Shown: positions 1-7,471 of the stretch, piece after piece | How positions within the stretch are numbered: position 1 is the stretch's first letter | Layout: every line of letters begins with the position of its first letter | Source: CATQHW01 sp964618015 | GTDB lineage: Bacteria > Spirochaetota > Spirochaetia > SZUA-6 > Bin103 | Direction: 5' to 3' | Length of the DNA: 64,000 nucleotides | Assembly: GCA_964618015.1 (NCBI GenBank) | Contig: CAZTZA010000004.1 | Location: 1-64,000, forward strand | Position numbers and translations under genes: made by a program | Notes under the pieces: generated by a model | What the model was told of the DNA's origin: nothing | Database searches by the model: none | What the model saw: the letters and a program-made list of their open reading frames with translations, nothing else

Positions 1-969
1 CACGGCATTCTATTGGAGCCTGGCAACTACGCTTTTGAAGCAAAGTGGCTAGAGCGCTCTTGGCCGGATTTCTCTGTATTGCATCTGAACTGGCTTGATC
101 GTTTCTATGCGCAGGGCCGGTCTGGGAGCCCGCTGGCCGAATATGCGCGTTTTGCTGAGACTTTGATTCATGCAAAACGTATTGGCTACCGTATCGTCTG
201 GACTTTGCATAATCTTTTTCCCCATGAGCGAGCGAACCCAGAGCTGGATCGGTTGGTCAATTTGCTGGTAGCACGTGAAGCGGATGTGTTGATTGCTCAT
301 TGCTCTCATGGTGCCGAAGAGCTAACCCGGCGCTACGGCGCAAGGAATGTACAGGTCGTCCCTCACGGACACTTCATGGATGTGTTTCCAGATGAGATTG
401 AGCGCTCGGAAGCCCGCGCCCATCTAGAGATCGACGATGAGCAATTCGTCTACGTGTTTTTTGGTAATCTACGCAGTTATAAGGGTCTAGATGAACTTAT
501 TGAGGCATTCCAGAGGATGTCTCGTAAACAGGACTTGCTACTGCTCATGATGAAGACCAATTCTCGGGCTCCCGGATTATTGAATCGGGTGACCGCGGCA
601 GCCCAGGATAACGCAGCAATCCGAGTGATCACCTCCGATTTCTTTGCCGTAGATGAATTTCAATACTATCTCAATGCGGCGGACGTAGGGGTGTTGCCAT
701 TCAAAGAGGTGATGACTTCAGGGACTGCTATCCAAGCGCTGGGTTTCGGCTTGCCACTAGTTCTTCCGCAACACGGGTGTATGAATGATTTGATCGATGA
801 AACTATGGGTGTTCTTTATGATTCGAATCATAAAGGCGCGCTAGCTGCGGCGATGAGTCAAGTCCGGGAAATGGATCTAAAGGCGGCACGCCGTGCCGCT
901 AAAGCCCGTGCGCGCCAGCTGGACTGGAACGAAATCGGGGATAGAATTGCCGAACTCTACCGAGGATAG
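1..969 (+). CDS. GT-B glycosyltransferase (GT4-like), 5' partial
   Basis: Glycosyltransferase likely to move a nucleotide-activated sugar onto a lipid or glycan at the membrane. The reading frame is open to the left edge of the window, so the N-terminus is missing. The visible part has an N-terminal acceptor-side domain, then a VVPHGHF segment and the FFGNLRSYKGLDELIEAF segment typical of the GT4 nucleotide-sugar domain. Near the C-terminus is a GTAIQALGFGLPLV stretch matching the donor-binding EX7E region in position. It overlaps the start of the next glycosyltransferase gene, so the two are probably cotranscribed. The donor and acceptor sugars cannot be read from the sequence. The GT-B fold is secure; the subfamily is inferred. 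Confidence 0.8.
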   Translation, partial: HGILLEPGNYAFEAKWLERSWPDFSVLHLNWLDRFYAQGRSGSPLAEYARFAETLIHAKRIGYRIVWTLHNLFPHERANPELDRLVNLLVAREADVLIAHCSHGAEELTRRYGARNVQVVPHGHFMDVFPDEIERSEARAHLEIDDEQFVYVFFGNLRSYKGLDELIEAFQRMSRKQDLLLLMMKTNSRAPGLLNRVTAAAQDNAAIRVITSDFFAVDEFQYYLNAADVGVLPFKEVMTSGTAIQALGFGLPLVLPQHGCMNDLIDETMGVLYDSNHKGALAAAMSQVREMDLKAARRAAKARARQLDWNEIGDRIAELYRG

Positions 970-2107
970 CAACCGCATCGGACCAGTTATTATTCCTTAT
1001 CTCCCCGCGGGTGCCGGTCATTTATCGGCAGCCCAGGCAGTGGCAGAGTCACTGGAAGAACGCGGCTGCTTTCCTGAGCTGTTGGATGTCACAGAACTGG
1101 GTGGAAAGGGTACCGAGCGCTTTTACGTCTCTGCTTGGAACTGGATCCTCCGCCACCGACTTTTCGGCCAGCTTGCGTTTACTATTGACGCTGCAATTCC
1201 GGTATTGGGCCGAATCGCCAACCGCCGAGCTGCCGGACAAGCAGTACTTGCAGCCCAGCACGTGCTCGATACACGCCGACCTGCAGCCGTCCTCGCTACC
1301 CACTGGGGAGCGGCCCACGTTTTCGCCGGTGCCCGACGGCGTTCACGGCATCAGCCCTTACTATTCTATTTATTCACGGAGCTGGGAGGGGTCTACAGCC
1401 TGATCGCATGTGGTGCTGACTTTTACTTTGCGATGGGAAAGACAGCGGTAGCATCTCTTTGTGCTGCTGGAGTTAGCAATACCTTAATCCAGCAAGTGGC
1501 ACCTGTTACTCACGAGCGCTTTCGCAATGCACTACAACGGGAGGAGGCACGGAGACGACTAAGTCTTAGTCCTGTTGCACCGGTGGTGCTCTATGGTCTC
1601 GGTGGGGCCGGCATTGGTGAGGCGCAGGCGTTTATAGCAGCTTGTAGGCGTGCCGTGCCCGAGGCAGTGATATTGGTCGCTACGGGCCACAACACTGCGC
1701 TGAGACAACGGTTGGCTACTCGTTTTACTGAATCTCAGGTGGTTCCTCTATCTTTTCGAGATGATATGGAGGTTTTACTGGCAGCAGCTGACCTCGCCGC
1801 GGGAAAATGCGGGACGCTGTTTACTCTGGAAGTGATAGCTTCTCGGCGCCCGTTTGTGATATCGCAGATCGGTGCGCCTTATGAGCGGTATAATCGAGTC
1901 TTCATCGTACGTAATGGTTATGGATGGTACGCTGCCTCGCCGCGCGCATTTGCTACGACGGTGCGTCGTGCACTAGTTGGCCGAGAAATAGATGCGGTTC
2001 AGCGGACGTTGGAAGACGTGCCTGATCATGGAGGTGCGGAAGAGGTGGCGGCGCGTGTGGCAGTGGCCGCTCGTCAGATGATATCCAAGTCATTGTCAGT
2101 AATATGA
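947..2107 (+). CDS. MGDG synthase/MurG-like glycosyltransferase
   Basis: Glycosyltransferase resembling monogalactosyldiacylglycerol synthase and processive diacylglycerol glucosyltransferases (GT28 group), which add sugars to a membrane lipid at the cytoplasmic face. A glycine-rich PAGAGHLSAAQAV loop lies near the N-terminus. A LYGLGGAGIG segment opens the C-terminal domain, and ADLAAGKCGTLFTLEVIAS near the end corresponds to the UDP-sugar binding region. The start is uncertain: TTG at 947 puts the GAGH loop at the usual distance from the N-terminus, while GTG at 893 would add 18 residues. It overlaps the upstream glycosyltransferase by about 23 bases and the downstream CPBP gene by 4 bases (ATGA), which points to a translationally coupled operon. 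Confidence 0.78.
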   Translation: MPNSTEDSNRIGPVIIPYLPAGAGHLSAAQAVAESLEERGCFPELLDVTELGGKGTERFYVSAWNWILRHRLFGQLAFTIDAAIPVLGRIANRRAAGQAVLAAQHVLDTRRPAAVLATHWGAAHVFAGARRRSRHQPLLFYLFTELGGVYSLIACGADFYFAMGKTAVASLCAAGVSNTLIQQVAPVTHERFRNALQREEARRRLSLSPVAPVVLYGLGGAGIGEAQAFIAACRRAVPEAVILVATGHNTALRQRLATRFTESQVVPLSFRDDMEVLLAAADLAAGKCGTLFTLEVIASRRPFVISQIGAPYERYNRVFIVRNGYGWYAASPRAFATTVRRALVGREIDAVQRTLEDVPDHGGAEEVAARVAVAARQMISKSLSVI

Positions 2108-2820
2108 TTGGTCGTTCGCCGCGTCTTGATTCGCCGGCTGTAGTCCTCACCGCTGCGATTGGACTGACTCTCTACGCCTTGATTCTTGCATCACCACAGG
2201 TTGTATCATTGGCTCAGCGAATCATAGGTGGAGCACAAGAGTCTATTACCGCTTATGGTTTGCGTTTTGCTGCCTCTGCAGTACTACTCGGCTTAGCACC
2301 GGTCGTTGTACTACGGGCTAGTGGAGCTCGAAGTAGCGATATTGGATTACGCAAAGCCAGACGAATCCGCCCAACCTTGTTGTTGTTCGCCTGCGTGATT
2401 GCGGTGTCAGTAGGTGTGCTATCGAGTAGGAATACAGAACTTGCCACTTTTTATCCATTTGGTCGTCCCGGCATTCTGGAAATTGCTCGGTCTCCTCTCT
2501 GGATTTTCGGACATAGTCTATCGTACTTGGTGTTCTACTATCTTCCGTGGGAAATTACCTTTCGCGGCGTTTTGCTTTTCCCGCTGATACCGCGCCGCGG
2601 TGCTGGGGCAAGTGGCGTTTTGCTTGCGGTCACGCCCCAGGCAATCGCGTCAACGCTTCTACATATCGGCCATCCATCGATGGAAATAGCTGCGGCGTTG
2701 CCTTTCGGCTTGGCCCTGGGACTACTAGCGGTGCGAACTGGATCTATCCTGCCGGGACTGTTGATTCACGCTGGTGTTGGCATCGCTCTTGACGTGGCGA
2801 TCATGGTTACGTCTTTCTGA
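2104..2820 (+). CDS. CPBP (CAAX-like) family intramembrane protein
   Basis: Polytopic membrane protein of the CPBP/Abi family, whose members are intramembrane glutamic proteases or non-catalytic relatives. There are about six to seven hydrophobic segments. Motif 1, normally EExxxR, reads W149-E150-I-T-F-R154, so the first Glu is Trp. Motif 2 reads LHIGH where FxxxH is usual. Motif 3 is HAGVG near the C-terminus, with Gly in place of Asn. The start ATG overlaps the stop of the upstream glycosyltransferase by 4 bases, so it belongs to that operon. Protease activity is doubtful with an incomplete motif 1. It may be a structural partner of the glycolipid enzymes; that link is inferred from position only. 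Confidence 0.75.
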   Translation: MIGRSPRLDSPAVVLTAAIGLTLYALILASPQVVSLAQRIIGGAQESITAYGLRFAASAVLLGLAPVVVLRASGARSSDIGLRKARRIRPTLLLFACVIAVSVGVLSSRNTELATFYPFGRPGILEIARSPLWIFGHSLSYLVFYYLPWEITFRGVLLFPLIPRRGAGASGVLLAVTPQAIASTLLHIGHPSMEIAAALPFGLALGLLAVRTGSILPGLLIHAGVGIALDVAIMVTSF

Positions 2821-2872
2821 AGAAACTGTTGCCGAACTTTTTATGTATCTGTATCTCGTGATTTAATAATAC

Positions 2873-2910
2873 TCGTCTGATCATCAATTACGAGGTCAAC
2901 GATCAGATGA
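2873..2910. repeat. Inverted repeat / possible hairpin
   Basis: Ten-base arms, TCGTCTGATC (2873-2882) and GATCAGATGA (2901-2910), pair with one G-T wobble around an 18-base spacer. It sits in the 139-base gap between the CPBP gene and the epimerase gene. There is no T-run, so it is not a standard intrinsic terminator. It could be an mRNA hairpin or a regulator site. Confidence 0.35.
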
Positions 2911-2959
2911 TATTTCTCAGGGTAATAGTCGCTGTGTTCCGAGGGAAGCAAGTTGCTTC

Positions 2960-4027
2960 TTGCCGCACTGCCTGCAACCGAGACACTCTGTTCGCATCGG
3001 TAGTTTCAGTAGCACGTCAGCGGTCGACACGGCCGTGACCGGTGCGTCTGGGTTTATAGGTTCCGCTCTTGCAGTACATCTTGCTGTTACCGGTCGGCGC
3101 GTACGGGGGATCTACCACCGTGGCGGCCCTGAAGCACGCATGCGGGGTTTGGTGGATGCCGGAGTAAACCTTGAACGCCATGATTTGACTACGGAAAAGG
3201 GCGCTTGTGTGGCACTGCGCGGGTGTTCCACGGTCGTGCATTGTGCTGCCGCAGTAGGTGACTGGGGTGTTCAATCTAAATTCCAACGCCAGAATGTGGA
3301 GATGTCTCGGATCGTAACCAGCGCTGCCGCTGTTGCCGGGTGCCACCGTTTTGTGCATGCAAGTTCGGCAGCAGTTCATGGCTTCGGTCCACATGTCTGC
3401 TCGACAGAAGACGGACCATTCTATGCCCCTGTCAGCCATTATCAGAAAAGTAAGTTAGCGGCCGAGCGGATAGTGCGAAGGATCTCGCCAGATTCGGTGA
3501 TTCTTCGACTTGGCAATGTATACGGTCCAGATGATACCACTAGTTTCTATCGCATCCTTCAGGCTATTGATCGAGGGTTACCTGCCTTTATCGACGGTGG
3601 CCGACATTTGACCTGCCCGGTCTATATCGAAGATGTAGTTCACGCCTTTGAGCTGTCACTTCAGGTCGAGGCAGCAGAGGGAAAGGTATTTCTGATCACT
3701 AGTGGCGAGGAGGTTCGCTGGAGGGAGCTTTTATTCTATGCCGCGCAGCAGCTGGATTGTAATCCGCCACGCAGGTCTCTGCCGGCGTGGCTGGCGTTAC
3801 CAGCCGCACGTTTGGTTGAACAGATATACAACAGGCTATCTCTGGTCAGTGAACCGCCTCTGACCGTGTATCGCGTAGCTCAGGTGGCGCACGACTATCA
3901 CTTCTCTATCAACCAAGCACGAATATTATTGGGATTTGTGCCCTCGGTAGGTTTCCAGCAAGGGGTCGACCGGACAGTCAGATCCTATCGTGAAATTCAT
4001 CGAAAAGGAGCTTGTTGTTCTCGGTAG
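2960..4027 (+). CDS. NAD-dependent epimerase/dehydratase (extended SDR)
   Basis: Extended short-chain dehydrogenase acting on a nucleotide sugar or a related sterol/isoprenoid-type substrate. The N-terminal VTGASGFIGSALAVHL segment gives the GxxGxxG NAD(P) loop. HASSAAVHG carries the catalytic Ser region, and the YQKSK segment around residue 160 is the YxxxK pair. RLGNVYGP follows as in UDP-glucose 4-epimerase relatives. TTG at 2960 is the most likely start, with a GAGGGAAG Shine-Dalgarno-like stretch about 11 bases upstream. About 25 residues then precede the Rossmann motif, so a shorter start is also possible. The substrate is not identifiable. Following two glycosyltransferases, a surface-sugar role is reasonable but inferred. 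Confidence 0.85.
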   Translation: MPHCLQPRHSVRIGSFSSTSAVDTAVTGASGFIGSALAVHLAVTGRRVRGIYHRGGPEARMRGLVDAGVNLERHDLTTEKGACVALRGCSTVVHCAAAVGDWGVQSKFQRQNVEMSRIVTSAAAVAGCHRFVHASSAAVHGFGPHVCSTEDGPFYAPVSHYQKSKLAAERIVRRISPDSVILRLGNVYGPDDTTSFYRILQAIDRGLPAFIDGGRHLTCPVYIEDVVHAFELSLQVEAAEGKVFLITSGEEVRWRELLFYAAQQLDCNPPRRSLPAWLALPAARLVEQIYNRLSLVSEPPLTVYRVAQVAHDYHFSINQARILLGFVPSVGFQQGVDRTVRSYREIHRKGACCSR

Positions 4028-4063
4028 TTTTTTAAAGCATCGTTCACTAGCTTGAATGCCCGC

Positions 4064-4339
4064 TCATCTACCACCGGTCCCAAGGGGCTCGAAACCTTGT
4101 TGAAGTAACCGCCACTTAGCTGCTTGCTTCGGAGTAATTTTGTGGATAGTCAGGCCAGAGCGTCGGATAAGTTTAATCGCTGCTTTGTCAGCTGCGCGTG
4201 TCGCTTTGAAAGCAACTTGTTCAGCTTCTCCTTGGCCACCGCAAGAAGCTGTGGCCGAAGATCGGTCGGAATTTGGCGCTAGGAGCGGGTTGAGATTATC
4301 AAGGTTCTGTAGAACGGTGAGACTCGCGCTGTATATCAA
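4064..4339 (-). pseudogene. Possible remnant of a TRAP-type DctP solute-binding protein
   Basis: The 340-base gap between the epimerase and the SDR holds no convincing intact gene. On the minus strand an 91-codon open stretch contains ATRAADKAAIKLIRRSGLTI followed by HKITPKQAAKW. This resembles the C-terminal helix region of DctP-type TRAP solute-binding proteins (A-rich helix, 'G-x-T-V', then 'A-x-W/F-R'). A frame change near 4110 would continue as a second open stretch running antisense into the end of the epimerase gene. No start, no Shine-Dalgarno and no permease genes are nearby. I read it as a decayed fragment with low confidence; it may be chance. Confidence 0.25.
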
Positions 4340-4368
4340 TCTTGGTCAGACGGCTACCATACGTAGTC

Positions 4369-5136
4369 ATGAAGTCTGAAGCTTTTCGACTTGACGGCAA
4401 GGTAGCGCTGGTCACTGGATCGACCTCTGGGATAGGCGCAGCTCTAGCGCGGGGGCTTGGCGAGGCTGGAGCCCGCGTTCTCGTAAATGGTCGCCGCCTT
4501 GATCGCATAGATCAAGTCATTGATGCTCTACGTGCTGATGGTATCGATGCTACCGGTTGTTCCTTTGACACTCGCGATGAACAAGCCGCAAACGTCGCAA
4601 TTGGCGTTGCGGAGCAGTCGGTAGGACCGATCGACATTTTGGTTAACAACGCGGGCATGACGAAACGCGGAACAATTTTGGAACTAGACTCCGCTGATTG
4701 GAAGGAAGTTATAGATACTGATCTTACTGCACCTTTTTTAGTCGCACGGTGCGTTGCGCCCGGGATGGTCGAGCGTGGCAGCGGAAAAATCATCAACACC
4801 TGCTCGCTGATGAGCGAAAGAGCACGCTATGGAACCTCAGCTTATGCGGCGGCAAAAGGCGGCTTGCAATTACTAACGCGTGCAATGGCGGTGGAATGGG
4901 GCCGGCACGGCGTTCAGTGCAACGGTATCGGACCGGGGTACTTCGCAACTGAAATGACTCAGTCGCTCAAGGATGATCCGGACTTCGATGCTTGGGTGAA
5001 GGAACGTACTCCGGCAGGCCGCTGGGGTGATACCGTGGAGCTAGTAGGGCCGACAGTGTTTCTTGCGTCCGATGCATCAAGCTTCGTCAACGGACACGTA
5101 CTCTACGTCGATGGCGGTTTTCTAGCTTTGTTATGA
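4369..5136 (+). CDS. SDR oxidoreductase, gluconate 5-dehydrogenase-like
   Basis: Classical short-chain dehydrogenase of the gluconate/5-keto-D-gluconate reductase type, interconverting a hydroxy-acid sugar and its keto form with NAD(P). The N-terminus has the FRLDGKVALVTGSTSGIG cofactor loop. NNAG is followed by the catalytic Ser in NTCSL and the YAAAK pair. PAGRWGDTVELVGPTVFLAS and VNGHVLYVDGGF at the end are typical of this subfamily. ATG at 4369 is preferred because the SDR fold begins at once; an upstream in-frame GTG at 4342 is weaker. It stands alone, downstream of a gap. The length of 255 aa is normal. A sugar-acid substrate fits the rest of the window but is not proven. Confidence 0.88.
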   Translation: MKSEAFRLDGKVALVTGSTSGIGAALARGLGEAGARVLVNGRRLDRIDQVIDALRADGIDATGCSFDTRDEQAANVAIGVAEQSVGPIDILVNNAGMTKRGTILELDSADWKEVIDTDLTAPFLVARCVAPGMVERGSGKIINTCSLMSERARYGTSAYAAAKGGLQLLTRAMAVEWGRHGVQCNGIGPGYFATEMTQSLKDDPDFDAWVKERTPAGRWGDTVELVGPTVFLASDASSFVNGHVLYVDGGFLALL

Positions 5137-5361
5137 ACCTAGTGTACATAACAAAGGCATCAATTTGGTTGGGTGCCCGTTCGAGCACTGAACAGATCTT
5201 TTCAATGCGCTACAAAGATTTCTGATTCATGCAAATATCTGCTTCGCCGGATAAGTTGGATAGTTCCTATGACGATCATCTAACCTCAGCTCGAATGGCT
5301 AAGCTTGAAGACGCGGCGGGGTCAGGGAATACTCTGATAACTATCGTTGAGGAGGGAAGCA

Positions 5362-5952
5362 ATGGCTTTCACGTTGCAAATCGGCGCGCGCGCGCCAGAC
5401 TTTTCGCTACCTGCTGTCGACGGCAAGCGCTACACACTGGGTGATTTTGCCCTAAGTCCAGCCATAGTTGTAGTATTCTCTTGTAATCACTGCCCTTATG
5501 TGATTGGAAGCCAGGATCGGATGAATGCGTTTGCTGAGGCCTATGCGGAAAAAGGTGTGAGCATGATTGCAATCAACTCCAATGAGACTGAAAACCATCC
5601 CGAAGATTCGTTTGAGCATATGGTCACATACGCTGCGGAAAAACAATTTCGGTTTGTATACGCCCGTGATGATGATCAAAGTGTTGCGCTCGCATATGGT
5701 GCGCTGAGAACTCCGCATTACTATCTGTTCGATGACAACCTGCAACTGCGTTACACGGGACGTATGGATAACGATCCGCGTGACTCAGCCAACGCGAGGA
5801 CGCACGAGCTGAGAGACGCAGTGGATGCAGTGCTCTCAGGGATTCCAGTACCGGTACAGATGACTAATCCAATAGGTTGCAACGTGAAATGGGCAGGGCA
5901 GGATGGACACTGGATGCCCGCGGAAGCCTGCGACTTGGTCCCGGTATCGTGA
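5362..5952 (+). CDS. Thioredoxin-fold peroxiredoxin-like protein (PRX_like1 type)
   Basis: Cytosolic AhpC/TSA-type thioredoxin-fold protein, probably a thiol-based reductase or peroxidase. GARAPDFSLPAVDGKRYTLGDF opens the fold. The active-site region reads VVFSCNHCPY, giving a CxxC pair. MIAINSNETENHPEDS and GALRTPHYYLFD (cis-Pro loop) are characteristic of the PRX_like1 group. The C-terminal GCNVKW segment with a further Cys is also family-typical. ATG at 5362 has a strong GAGGAGGG Shine-Dalgarno 5-6 bases upstream, which decides this start. The 225 bases before it contain no gene that I recognise. The next gene, a Cys/Met-metabolism PLP enzyme, follows 30 bases later, so the pair may be cotranscribed. 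Confidence 0.88.
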   Translation: MAFTLQIGARAPDFSLPAVDGKRYTLGDFALSPAIVVVFSCNHCPYVIGSQDRMNAFAEAYAEKGVSMIAINSNETENHPEDSFEHMVTYAAEKQFRFVYARDDDQSVALAYGALRTPHYYLFDDNLQLRYTGRMDNDPRDSANARTHELRDAVDAVLSGIPVPVQMTNPIGCNVKWAGQDGHWMPAEACDLVPVS

Positions 5953-5982
5953 AGGACCGGTCTGTCGTGCCGCGGGTCTGGC

Positions 5983-7377
5983 GTGATTGACACCTATCTC
6001 GATCCATCTGGTACACCGCCGGAGCGGCCTCAACTTGCCTCAATGGATCCTTCGACTCGTGATTTACATGACGGCATAGACGCAGCCATTCGTCGCAGTG
6101 GTGTTCCCTACCTTCATCCGGAAGGGGAGACGGTCCAAATCGATCTTCTAGGAAGTGAGCCGATGGTTCGTTGGCAGGAGCGCAAGGCAGAGTTGATGTT
6201 TCTCAGCTCGGAATGCTGGTCAGATATGCCTCAGATCTATGCACGGTATGGAACTGTTTCGTCTCGCAAGCTCTTGTCTTGGGTGCGGGAGATAGAAGGA
6301 GCCGCCGCCGCAGTACTCACCGACTCCGGTATGCAGGCATGTGCGCTGCTGTTCGACACTCTTTTGGAGCCCGGCGATCATGTTGTATGTGCAAGGGGAA
6401 TATATAATAAGACTAAAGCGTATCTGGGAAGGCTCACGATGCTCTTGGGTGGCGAGATGACTCTGGTAGACGACCTAACCTACGAAGCGCTTTCGGCTGC
6501 TCTCCGGCCGGAAACCCGACTGCTCTTTGTTGAGACTTTTACGAATCCAATGATGCGTGCCGTGGATCCCGAAGCGCTATTGCGGGCCGTTGGTGAAATA
6601 CGTGCAGTGAACAATTCTCGATTGGTGGTAGCACTCGACACCACTATCGCTACACCCTGGGGCCTTGTTTCACCTGGGCTACGCTGGGAAGGCGTTGATG
6701 TAGTAGTGACTTCCGGCACGAAGGCCTTGGCTGGTCAAGATCGGGATCTCTGGGGCTACCTGGTTTCGGACGATATCAGGTTGCTCAACAGCGTGATGGA
6801 TCTACAGGCAATGCGTGGCGGTATACTCGATTGGCGTCGCGCGACAGCAATTCTGTCTGGCGTGGACAATGCGGAGTCTCTCTACCGGCGGCGTTGTGAT
6901 GCAGCACAAACCGTCACCTCGTTTCTGGCTGCCCATCCGTTAGTGGAGGAGGTTTTTCATCCGTCGGCACCCGGTCATCCGGACGCGGCAATTATCGCCG
7001 CACACTACACTGCTTCAGGCTCGATGGTGAGCTTTCGGTTAGTTGATGCCGATGAGGGTGAGACTTGTCACTTCTGTGACGTCTTAGCAACGTGCGGCGT
7101 ATTACGCTACGCACTTAGCTTTGACGGACTTGCTACCAAACTGAACCACCATCGATCTGTCTCGGAGTATTTCACTTCTGAAGAAGACGTTAGGAGTATC
7201 GGAGTAGATAGGCTTGTGCGGCTGGGCATCGGCGTAGAACACCCTGAAGATCTGATTGCATGTTTAAACTGGGCTCTCTGGCACCAGCGAGAGGTCACTA
7301 GGGATGAAGTAGAGGCATGGCAGGCATCACGCATTAAAATGCTTGGCGTATCCTGCGATTCGGACCATTTAAATTAG
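5983..7377 (+). CDS. Cys/Met metabolism PLP-dependent enzyme (cystathionine gamma-synthase family)
   Basis: Fold type I PLP enzyme that adds or removes sulfur-containing groups on amino acids (gamma/beta-elimination or replacement). YARYGTVSSRKLLSWVREIEG and AAAVLTDSGMQAC contact PLP. VETFTNPMMRAVD and VVALDTTIATPW hold the cofactor Asp. TSGTKALAGQDRDLWG carries the Schiff-base Lys, where classic members have TKYxxGHSD. About 60 extra N-terminal residues make it 464 aa against the usual 380-400. The GTG at 5983 is used; an ATG at 6043 is the alternative. The reaction specificity (gamma-synthase, gamma-lyase or O-acetylhomoserine sulfhydrylase) cannot be told. It sits 30 bases after the thiol peroxiredoxin-like gene. 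Confidence 0.85.
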   Translation: MIDTYLDPSGTPPERPQLASMDPSTRDLHDGIDAAIRRSGVPYLHPEGETVQIDLLGSEPMVRWQERKAELMFLSSECWSDMPQIYARYGTVSSRKLLSWVREIEGAAAAVLTDSGMQACALLFDTLLEPGDHVVCARGIYNKTKAYLGRLTMLLGGEMTLVDDLTYEALSAALRPETRLLFVETFTNPMMRAVDPEALLRAVGEIRAVNNSRLVVALDTTIATPWGLVSPGLRWEGVDVVVTSGTKALAGQDRDLWGYLVSDDIRLLNSVMDLQAMRGGILDWRRATAILSGVDNAESLYRRRCDAAQTVTSFLAAHPLVEEVFHPSAPGHPDAAIIAAHYTASGSMVSFRLVDADEGETCHFCDVLATCGVLRYALSFDGLATKLNHHRSVSEYFTSEEDVRSIGVDRLVRLGIGVEHPEDLIACLNWALWHQREVTRDEVEAWQASRIKMLGVSCDSDHLN

Positions 7378-7436
7378 TGTAGATGAAGACAGCGCGCTCC
7401 TCCGGTAGGGTATTAATTCGCACGTTCCTATCGTAC

Positions 7437-7450
7437 ACTTCCCAGGAAGT
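7437..7450. promoter_or_regulatory. 14-bp inverted repeat upstream of the binding-protein gene
   Basis: Perfect inverted repeat ACTTCC-CA-GGAAGT, ending 7 bases before the AGAGGAG Shine-Dalgarno (7457-7463) of the ABC binding-protein gene. Its position in the short leader would suit a repressor site or a small mRNA hairpin. No matching copy was noticed elsewhere in the window. Confidence 0.3.
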
Positions 7451-7471
7451 ATCTTTAGAGGAGTTAATAAG

